Positions 55,440 through 64,000 of a stretch of DNA of 64,000 nucleotides are shown here, in pieces (position 1 is the first letter of the stretch; each line of letters begins with the position of its first letter). The notes beneath the pieces are model-generated. The model had not been told where the DNA came from, did not search any database, and was given only the letters and a program-made list of their open reading frames with translations. The translations under genes were made by a program, and so were the position numbers. The stretch comes from Neoceratodus forsteri (Eukaryota > Chordata > Ceratodontiformes > Ceratodontidae): positions 1,189,085,001-1,189,149,000 of the forward strand of contig CM028132.1 in NCBI GenBank assembly GCA_016271365.2. The letters are read 5' to 3'.

Positions 55440-56165
55440 GTGACTGCTCAAGCCTGGGGTTGTGTTCCTCTTTTGTTTACCCTTAGCTGTCCATCCCTGT
55501 GCATCTGAGGGCAGGCAGGGTGATCAATCTCAGCAAGATACAGCAAGGATCCCAGGATCCCGTTATTGTTGCTGCTAGCCAAGTTCCTGCGCAAGGTCCC
55601 CTCCTGAGTTGTGGGCCCAGCCGCCAGCAGTCTGTGTACTCCTGGTGTGTACCTTTCTCCCAATTCAAACAATGGAGCAGACTCAGAAAGCAAACAAGTT
55701 GATGACATCTTGGAAGAAAAATAACCTCACAACAATTCCCACTGTGGTTCGCTTTGCACCAGGAGTTTACAGAACAAAACAGCAACCTGGTAGGGCAGCA
55801 TTCCCAACCCAGCTCCTAAGCAGCACTTCATCCCTGGATTTCAAGATGATGATGCCAGCGATGATGACAGCAGGAGCACTGCAGGGATGCTCTACAGCCA
55901 GACAGGTGCGGCACTGCTGATATGGAGACCCCTGCAGCAGACTCTGGCAGAAGCAGGAATTTTTCCTCAGATTTTTCTATCGCTCTCTTCTGGACTCACT
56001 CCAGGGCTCCACTGCTACCATTTCTTCTTCTGGAGGGGGGCAGTTTGTTGTGCAGTTTGGGAGGGGAGATTCTGGAGGGAATGTTTTCTGGAGATGGTCA
56101 AGCCCATAGATAGGGAGACAGACCATCACCCCCCTCCAGATCCTGCCCCCTTTCCCCGGTAAAGT
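55440..56165. other. GC-rich region with overlapping short frames, unclassified
   Basis: Several 60-137 codon frames on both strands (for example 55609-55920 plus, 55977-56390 minus), none with a motif I know. An acidic stretch in one plus phase near 55840-55875 ('gatgatgatgccagcgatga') encodes Asp-rich sequence. Possibly the start of another decayed element. Confidence 0.25.
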
Positions 56166-56599
56166 GAGGATTTGGAGTTTAAGTAGTGAAAAAGGCAACC
56201 CTAACTGAGAAAAAAACACTGAGGTACACATCCCTGATCTACATGCTATAAAACTCCCCTTTTCCTCGATTTTGAATACGCACATGTGTACCTTACAGTC
56301 TACAGAGTGCCACCACTGGGGACCTCCCTTATCCGATCCATGTTGTATCCTCTGTACACTTAATGAAATCACTGTGTTGCACTGTGGCAATTACAGGTTA
56401 CTAGTATTGTGAATATTAATTGTAGCCACCGCTTCCCCGAACTGTCTAGGGGCATGAAAGATTTGCTGATGTACCGGGGGAAAGGGCCTACAGCATAGCG
56501 AAAACATTACCAAGACTTGTACAGCAGAGTGAAGTAGGACAACAGCCTACCTCTTGATGGCTTCATTTCTTCAGTGCACCGTGGATCTCTTGGTGGCTT

Positions 56600-58090
56600 C
56601 ATTTCTTCAGTGCACCTTGACTCTTTTCTCAATTGACTGGCTTCACCCCCATAGCTCCACCACTGGAACCAGTCACTTCCATGATCTGCGGCCACAGCTC
56701 TCTCACTTGGCTCCCAAGCCCCTCGATCCCGGTGCAGCCTGCTGGAAAACCTTTTGGAAATACAAACTCATGGCACAAATAAGACTGAGGGGCTTTCCAT
56801 TTCCATTTACCCCCCATTTAACTTAAATAGAAAAATCACCACTCAATTTCTTCCCAAAAAGCTCTTTATTTTCACCTGTGCCCCAAATGATTCCAGAGAC
56901 ACAGGGGCACCATCTTACACCCAGAAATAAAGCAGCTCCATGGGGCCATAAAAACCTTTTACAAGCTCACCCCCAGCTGGAACTCTCCAGCAGTCATACG
57001 GTGACAAATAGGCAGTACTTGTAATGCTGTTGTTTACTCTGGAAGCTCAGCTGATTCATCTAAGCATATCCTTCATCCTGGAAGAATCCTCAGGCTCCTC
57101 TCCCACTGGCGCTGGTAAGTCACCCTTTTACTTTGGTTACACTCTCCTTACACTGTTCTTTTCCTGTGCACTGGTCGGCTTGCCCTATTCCCACTTGGAG
57201 AAGTGAGCAGCTTCTCTCACCTGGATCTGGCCTGAATCCTAAAGGAATCCCAGGATTTTTCTCCCTGAACCAGGCCCTGTAACCCTTTTTTTCCTTTAAG
57301 CCTGAACCATGGTGTATCAGGTGACCCCCACTGGCTCTGCAATTCCTACTGGATCTCTTTATCCCACTTGGTGCTATAGTCCTTAATGGGCCTAAAAGGC
57401 CAGTTCAAAAATGGTGGCCCTGGGGCCGGCCCAAACCTTAATACCTGATCGTCCCACAACGTACCCAGACCACTGCCACCAGTGCCCATTGCCACCTTCA
57501 AGCTGCCCTGCCATGAGAGGAACCTGAGCCCTGCCACCACACAGGCCCTCTGAGCAGCTCGAATCCTTTCTGGCATCCCTGGTGTCTACTCCTCTCTTTG
57601 CGGTGCCCTGATGGCCATCCCGGGATGGCCCCGGCCTCCTCTCTGCATCCCTGCCAGCACATCCTGGGCTTGAAATAAGCTCCCAGCCAGAGCTGCCCTC
57701 CAAGGCCTGTTCGAAGACATGCAGCCCACCCGGCCCTTAAAATGCCAGCACCGCAGGACCTGCCCCTCCAAGCAGGCCCCTTAAATGGGTGAAGGCCACT
57801 CCTGGGCCCCTCTGTGCCTGGGCCACCCTGCCACACTGGAACCTCTGCCACTGGCCCCTTCCCTCTTCCAGCCACCCCCAACCTCAGGCCTACTGTGCAA
57901 GTCTGGAAAAGCCCAGAACCTCCTGTTCTAACCATATTTATACCCTTTTACCTGTCCTCTGCTGCCACCTTCAGGCATCCGACAGGAATTAACCCCCACA
58001 GCACTAATAAATCCCCAAGCTTGGGGGGGGGGAGAGGTAGAAGGTGGAAGGGGTTCTAATGGGAGCATAAGCCCCTCCGCAAGAGAGGGG
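56600..58090 (-). mobile_element. LTR-like repeat, copy 1 (minus strand)
   Basis: Read leftward: a G-run and 'agcttggggatttattagtg' (58000-58030), 'ggtggcagcagaggacaggt' (57955-57975), a TATA box 'gtataaatat' (reverse of 57935-57944), a long CT-rich middle, an AATAAA (reverse of 56865-56870), then a short further segment shared with copy 2. The same elements occur in the same order at 62290-60770. The promoter-then-polyadenylation order suits an LTR (U3-R-U5) plus start of internal region. Two 36-bp tandem units lie at 56545-56612. No intact termini seen. Confidence 0.5.
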
Positions 58091-58104
58091 ATTTTACAAA
58101 ATGT

Positions 58105-59372
58105 TTTATGTTATGTAAATGTTACGAAGGTCATGTCAGACGAATCTAATTGATTTCTTTGACTGGGTGACCAAAGTAGTAGACCAGATAGGAGCTGTGG
58201 ACATGGCTTACCTAGACTTTAGCAAGGCATTTGACACAGTCCCACACAAAAGATTAATAGTCAAATTAACCAGCCTGGGAGTGGATCCCAGGGTGGTAGC
58301 CTAGGTAAAACATTGGCTGGACAACAGGACACAGAAAGTAATTGTAAATGGAGTCCACTCTGAAGAAAGAGGGATTACTAGTGGGGTACTGCAGGGTTCA
58401 GTACTGGGTACAGTCCTTTTAATGTCTTTATAAGTGAGATTGCAGAGGGACTGAAGGAAAAGTATACCTCTTGCAGATGACACAAAGATCTGCAACAGGG
58501 TTGATACACAAGGAGGCGTGGAAAGGATGAGAAGGGACTTGGCAAGGTTGGAGGAATGGTCGAAGTATGGCAGCTTGATTCAATGCAAAGAAGTGCAAAA
58601 TAATGCACCTGGGAAAAAAAACGGAAGATTACACAATGGAGGGCAGTAGTAACAACAACAAAAATGGAAAGCGACCTGGGGTAATCATATCAGATGACCT
58701 TAAGGTTGGAAAGCAATGAGAAGGCGGTAGGAGGGCTGGGGGATACTGGGATGTATAGGGAGAGGCATCACCAGCAGAAAACAGGAAGTTGTCATCCCCT
58801 GTACAGACAATTGGTGAGACCCCATCTGAGTACTCGTCCAGTTCTGGAGACCCGTCTCTGCAAGGACATAGACAGGATGGAGGCAGTTCAGAGGAGGGCA
58901 ACTAAAATGGTGCAGGGTCTGCAAGAAAAGCCATATGAGGAGAGGCTAAAGGAGCTTAATATGTATACCCTTGAGGAAGGGGGGACATGATAGAAATATT
59001 TAAGTACCTTGGTGGAATCAAGAAAGTCCAAGAGGGTAGCATCTTTCAGAAAAAGGGATGTGCAAGAACAAGGGGACACAATTTGAAGATAGAGGGGGAT
59101 GGCTCAGGGGAAATGTGAGAAAGTATTCTTTCACAGAGAGGGTGGTGGATGCATGGAACAGTCTTCCTGAGGAGGCTGTGGGGTCTAAAACTGTGGGAGA
59201 ATGCAAGAATGCATGGGACAGACATAAGGCAATTTTTGTGGGGGGGGGGTAGGAAGAAATAGGCTGTTGGTTAAATACGATCTGCAGCTTATCCTGTAGG
59301 TAGGGGAAATGGGCAGACTAGGTGGGCCAAGCAGTCCTTATCTGCCGTCAAAGTCTATGTTTCTATGTTAAA
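58105..59372 (+). mobile_element. CR1-type LINE, 5'-truncated, near-complete 3' end
   Basis: Runs from RT block A to 'cttatctgccgtcaaagtct' and 'atgtttctatgtt' at 59338-59370. It lies between the two LTR-like copies. Less diverged from the 16366 and 31797 copies than from the 1231 copy at the 3' end. Confidence 0.85.
58119..59252 (+). pseudogene. CR1-type reverse transcriptase, frameshifted
   Basis: LRRSCQTNLIDFFDWVT, then MAYLDFSKAFDTVPHKRL (58205-58255, block A), VIVNGVHSEERGITSGVLQG (58340-58400, block B with Pro to Leu), LADDTKICNRVD (58472-58507, active site LADD in place of FADD), GVIISDD (58680-58700), HLSTRPVLETRLCKDIDRME, RATKMVQGLQEKPYEERLKE (58895-58955) and VVDAWNSLPEEAV (59140-59180). 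Stops at 58302-58304 and several frameshifts separate the parts. Catalytic residues persist but the gene cannot be expressed. Confidence 0.85.
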
Positions 59373-59379
59373 TGGGCCT

Positions 59380-60425
59380 TTGAAATTATATTGCAGCTGT
59401 AAAGTGGGTGTATTGGAGAAAGCCCCAGTGCTGATAGTACAAGAGTCAAATGTTACTGTAACATTTCTACACCTCAGTCTCATTCTTTTCATTTACTTAG
59501 CTCATTAAAAAAAAGTCACAAGATTTACAGCACTATCCTGGCTTGATGAATTGAATTGTTTATGCATCCTAATTATGTAGTTTATTTGTTAATAAATCTT
59601 GTCATTTCTTACTTGCTACTTAGTGCAGAAAGGTTCATCATAAAACTTGCATCGTTCATTAAGTAAAACATCCCTGTGACATTCATAAATAAGCCTCAGC
59701 ATCTGTGAACACCATGTGAGCGGTCCAGTTTTAGAGTCTGTCTGCCTGCCTGCCTTTATGCAGTAGTAGCAGAGTAAGGACACACAGAACAGGTTTAGTG
59801 TTATGTTACGTAACTTCACTAAGTTGCACATAATTTGTAATTTGCATAAGTCTGCCTATCATGCTTTACTTTTATGTGTAATTACTTATTAAATTTCTTC
59901 ATGCCTTGAATTCTGCCTAGTCTCACACTCTCACTACAGTTCTGCCCACTCTGCACACACACCCGGTCCGTCCGATTTGCCGCTTTCCTTTCCTCTCCTT
60001 CATGACCTTACAGCTCACTCGCATAACTGTTCCTGACCATAGCTCCTAAGTGGCTGCCCACCTCCCTCCAGTCTTGGCTTGCTTTTTCCTGGTTGTTGTA
60101 TGGTTGACTCCTTCCCCCTGCCGCCCCTCCCCAGTTCAGTTGTACACTACTCTTGATCTGTGCTACTGCAACTTTACTCTAGGCACCTTGTTTGCTGTAT
60201 TACTCTGCACTAGACGTTTGCTGTTAGCACAGCTATTGAATTCATTAATTTTATAGTACTCACTGCACCCTATTTTATTGTCTTCTCTCCCTTCCCCATG
60301 ATGCATCTGGAAACGAGCTGTTAACGCAGTATGGCTTTTGCGGTAAAACTTTTGAAATAAAGTAAGTAAATAAAAGTGGTGTACCTGCTATCGTGCATTG
60401 CTTGCAAATAAATTGCATTGGTGAA
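59380..60425. other. No gene; possible LINE 3' UTR at the end
   Basis: No recognisable protein. 59890-60380 ends in 'gaaataaagtaagtaaataa', a simple tail of the type that ends LINEs, but the body has no identifiable motif. Confidence 0.3.
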
Positions 60426-60552
60426 GGACTAAAGAGAGTAGCTTACTTTATTTATTTTTATTTTTTATCAAAGTATTAGTTATTAATATACAGGGGCAGG
60501 GGGCAGAGCCCCCAGCATAAACAAATAAAAGTAAGCTACTCTTGTAGTCTAA
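60426..60552. mobile_element. Foldback element, arms of about 35 bp
   Basis: Left arm 60426-60459 ('aggactaaagagagtagctt' then 'actttatttattt') and right arm 60517-60552 ('aacaaataaaagtaagctac' then 'tcttgtagtct') are inverted with a few mismatches. Loop includes 'ggggcagggggcagagcccc', itself partly self-complementary. Confidence 0.7.
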
Positions 60553-60769
60553 CACAACTGTAACCCCCACACCTTCCTGCCCTGTTTAGAGCATACTTTT
60601 AAGCATCGCAGGTCTTCCAGGCAGGAAGAAGGGAGCACTCAAAATGTCAACATTCGAGACCTTTTGCACAGTACTAAAACAGGGAAGACCAATTGTCTCC
60701 TACCTACATGCCATCTTCATAGTTCACTTTACCCTCTCCATCTCAGCATTGTATCTCTGCCCCGAGCCG

Positions 60770-62290
60770 ACCACCGGATCGAGACCTCCCTCTTCCTACA
60801 GAGGTCTCGGGAAGCCCCTTGCAGCCCCAACCAGGCTGGATTCAGCCCCTGAAATGCAAACTCGTGGAAAGTTAATTAGGCTACAAATATGAGCGGGAAA
60901 ACAGGATTTACTTTCATTAACCTTCCCCTACAGTCAAATAAGGCACAAACCACCATTTCTCCCCAACTGGCATTTTAATTTCACCTGGATGGCAAATGAT
61001 TCCAGCGATACAGGGGTCGCCATTCTTTTCTACTAAATAAATAAGCAGCTCCAAGGGACTATAACTTTTTATAATCTGCGTTAGACCTAATAAACAGCAG
61101 AGACCACGGATTTAGCAGCCACAGAAGGATTCTCCTTCCTACTGCTCCTACTCTGAGGTGTTCTACTCAAGACACTGGAACACAGATCCTGCAATCTCCT
61201 GGCATATAATGGATCCGATAAGCCAACCTTCTTTTCTTTTTCCTTTATTGGTCTCTTTTACTTTGGCACTGGTTGTCCCTCATTTCACTGGTGTGGGAAA
61301 GTGAGCTGCCTTCCCCACTTGGACCCCTGGGCAGTGGTCCAAGCCACAAGGGCATCCAGAAATGTTTTCCTGATTACCCAGGCCCTGACCCACCTTCCAA
61401 AATGGCTGGCACTGATGCACATGGCTGAGGCCACTCCTGCCATGATCACTTGCCTCTGTCTCAGCACTCCAGCCCGAATTCACTCCAGGGGGTTCTGCTG
61501 GTACCTACTTCCTACAGGGAATCCCTGCCAGGCCCACATCCTTGCTACTGTTCCTAGGTTTGAGTTAAGCTCAAGCATGGGGCCCACCCTTCAAGGTCTA
61601 CCATTTATTTGGCCTGCGACCCGTCCAGACTTTAAATGAACCAGCACCCCAGAACCTGTCCCTTCAAACAGGCCCCTTGCTTCAGGTGAAAGGCTCCCCG
61701 GTTCCCTCAATGCCCTCGCAGATTGCCCTGCCACACAGGGTATGAGGGGGACCTCTGCCACTGGTGTCCCTCTTGGGAGGGCCCTGCCACCGCCCTCCCA
61801 GCCCTGGCAACCTGGGTATACACAACAGGCTTCCTAAGGGCTCCTACCTCTCTCTGTGGGTTTACTAAAGCCACCTAACGCCCTAACCTCCAACAACACA
61901 GGACCTGACTACCTGTGTCCCCAACAGAGCTCCATGCCCCCACTCTTCATTGACCACGGTGCATAAACCGTCCTGACTGCACTCTTTGGGGAGTTTCCCC
62001 ACTGGCCCACCTGGACCACCAAGCTCCCTCACTTGCCCACCTATTCTGGTCCTGATGCTACTCTTCCAGCCTTACCCCTCCAGCCCCAGCCCTAATGCCT
62101 AGGCTAGAAAAGCCACGCTACTTCCTGTAAGCCCCTTTTTATACCCTTTTTACCACTTTCTACTGCCACCTTGAGACATCCAGAACCATATCCCACAGAG
62201 CACTAAACCCATTTCCGAGCTCTGGGGGGGGGGGTTGGAGGGAGGAAAGGATGCCTAACAGTGGGAATATAAGCCCTGCATTCACAGTGG
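60770..62290 (-). mobile_element. LTR-like repeat, copy 2 (minus strand)
   Basis: Read leftward: G-run and 'ctcggaaatgggtttagtgc' (62200-62225), 'ggtggcagtagaaagtgg' (62152-62172), TATA box (reverse of 62138-62145, 'tataaaaag'), CT-rich middle with phrases matching copy 1 ('ggaacctctgccactgg' type at 61748), the tail 'atttgccatccaggtg' (about 60990), and a block continuing to 60770 that matches copy 1 near 56715-56770. The polyadenylation signal is changed here ('aattaaaa'). It directly follows the gag-like frames at 62350-63938, so it could be their 3' LTR. Confidence 0.5.
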
Positions 62291-62349
62291 GCTTACACTC
62301 TTCCCCACCCAAGAAATCATTCCCTCCTGGGAATGATGGCAAAGGTCCA

Positions 62350-63938
62350 GTGATGGTCCTCTTCCATCAGACTGAGTATGCACACTCCCCTGCCTTCTGG
62401 TAACGAACACATCCTATCTGGCCACCAGCACCAACACCGGGCACCACCCAGCCTGCCTACCTAACCCAAACTATATCCTAAAAGCTAATTCCTAAACCCT
62501 GCATGTGCCAGGAGATAAATCCAAAGTGCTAGTCACAATAGCCATTATTTCTTGTTAACCAGTAATAGAAATCACTTTGTGTAATGATTAAGCATTTAAG
62601 ATTTTCATTAAGCTTTTGCTAAACATTAATAATGAGGTAGAAATTGTTCAGACGCTCCCATAAGCACCTCCCACCAAAAATTTTAAAATAAGTTTCTCTC
62701 TGTACAAACCCCAAACTACTCATTCATGCATACACGTGCATTCTCTCAACAATCTTTCAAAACATACTTTATCATGATCATAAAACAGTAACCATGAAAC
62801 TTTCTTTTTTTTTTTTTATTTAAGAGCTTGATTTGCATAACTAAATTAAAGTCACCATATCAGCTCCGAGGAGCAATTGTCCTGGCACAGTCCACAAGTC
62901 TCAGACCAAGAGTCCTAGGTTGCAGGCCCCTCACCTGGAGGGAAATAATTCGCTGGATCCAGCTTAGTGGTCACTTCTTCAAAGGAATTCCGGTCCAAAA
63001 GGTAGTACTTGGTCCGAGTCCCAGTCAAGTCCTGGACCATAGCGAAATATTTGAATAAAGTTAGTCCAGACCAGGCCCCTGTGTGGCACATTGACCATGC
63101 CTCCCGAAACAACTGTTGAGATGTGGTGCTTCCTCATCCTGGACAGTTCTTCAGCTTCTCCAACTGCTCCTTGAAAATCTAGTCCTTCCACATCTCTTCA
63201 ATAATGTCCCAAATTCGTTCTGGTACAATGAATAGTTCAGATTGGGATATTCTACCCACAGCCTCCTGTGAACCCACCTTTCAGCCTGACTACACTCGGG
63301 CAGGTCCCTCATGCTGGTCCTCCTGGCTTGTCCCATTGGTAGTCATATCCTCCGTCGCTATTTCAGGTTCAACAGGTCATTTAGGTTTAACCCATCTATC
63401 CGGATCCAGAGGGTTTTAACCCGGACCAGGAGCTGTGGGGTGATATCACCGAAGGTAATAACGGGGCAGTGGTAGGGACTAGGGATTGCCCTAACCACGA
63501 TATGGTCCTGGAACTGGAACTGGCTGCTGAATATTTTTCCTCATACAGCTCCCTGAGATCTGGTGGGTCACCAGCCCTTTCTGCGGCTGACACTGGTGCA
63601 GGCTCAGGCTTGGTGCCACTCTCTGCGGATCTGGTTTTGCTCCTGGCTCCCAAGATAGGCTCCAATTTGCTGGATAAAGCCTGTGGGCTAGTGCCAGTCA
63701 GGGACCATGGTGAGGGTCCCCCGGGCTCTGGAGGATCCCCAACTGGTTTTCTGAGGCCCCTCCCTCTGCCAGTGGGATAGCCTATAGCTGGTAGTCGAGC
63801 ACTGGGCAGACTGCTGTGCTCCCCATCACCTTTGTCCCTCTCTGGTGCACCTGTACCCTCTTCTGCAACAGCCTCCACTATCACATCCAGGGATTCACTT
63901 CGGGTTTCCTCCACCTGGACATGGGTACTCTTCCCCAA
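62350..63938 (-). pseudogene. Possible gag-like polyprotein part of an LTR element (uncertain)
   Basis: Minus-strand frames run from the window edge leftward: 63938-63396 (180 codons, disordered, Ser/Pro/Glu-rich, e.g. EEGTGAPERDKGDGEHSSLP), then, past a stop and frame changes, ERWVHRRLWVEYPNLNYSLY (about 63300-63240), SELFIVPERIWDIIEEMWKD (about 63235-63175), and HTGAWSGLTLFKYFAMVQDL, then YYLLDRNSFEEVTTKLDPAN (63080-62950). The order of a disordered segment then a structured helical part upstream of an LTR-like copy suggests gag, but no zinc knuckle or protease is visible. Broken by several stops. Confidence 0.35.
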
Positions 63939-64000
63939 GGACAGTCTCTCAAACTCCTCCGAACCCCCACTGGCTGGTGAGCACAGGATAAATAAGCTGA

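Overview
This window looks like nuclear DNA from a vertebrate with a large, repeat-rich genome. An amphibian, and a caecilian in particular, is my guess from the style of the repeats, but no single gene proves it. There are no bacterial operons, rRNA genes, CRISPR arrays or intact host protein genes. Nearly every recognisable protein is a broken transposon protein: CR1-type and L2/Rex1-like LINEs, one pogo/Tigger transposase, and one large multi-part transposon protein with an XPG-like nuclease signature. CORE/MIR-like SINEs with tRNA-like heads are also present, and palindromic (foldback or MITE-like) elements are unusually common.

Layout. 1-3.9 kb: a plus-strand CR1 3' half abuts the 5' half (ORF1 and endonuclease) of a minus-strand CR1, followed by its tandemly repeated upstream region. 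3.9-6.2 kb: LINE fragments and two palindromic repeats. 6.2-11.8 kb: a composite repeat built from several tandem arrays; in the main array each roughly 305-bp unit is itself an inverted repeat. 12-13.7 kb: a LINE fragment and a SINE. 13.8-23.76 kb: an old DNA transposon of about 10 kb with inverted ends, coding on the minus strand. Its gene is interrupted by a CR1 copy and an LTR-like segment, and a second copy of the 6.2-11.8 kb repeat sits upstream of the gene. 23.76-27.4 kb: two LINEs in opposite orientation. 28-28.7 kb: two palindromic MITEs. 29.9-32.06 kb: a giant palindromic element carrying 61-bp tandem units.

32.75-33.16 kb is a CpG island ending in a good splice donor, the best candidate for a host promoter and first exon. 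A segment at 49.03-49.38 kb with a strong splice acceptor and an open frame to a stop could be a host exon. If both are real, the region from 33 kb onward is largely intronic. It contains SINEs, an L2-like LINE at 40.4-42.3 kb, several MITEs and a pogo relic at 50.9-52 kb.

56.6-64 kb holds two diverged minus-strand copies of an LTR-like sequence with TATA boxes, separated by a plus-strand CR1, then a gag-like run of open frames reaching the window end.

The features do not form a pathway. They record successive insertions, and nesting gives relative ages. The two signals most worth following up are the palindrome-unit satellite family (two copies) and the large XPG-nuclease-bearing transposon.
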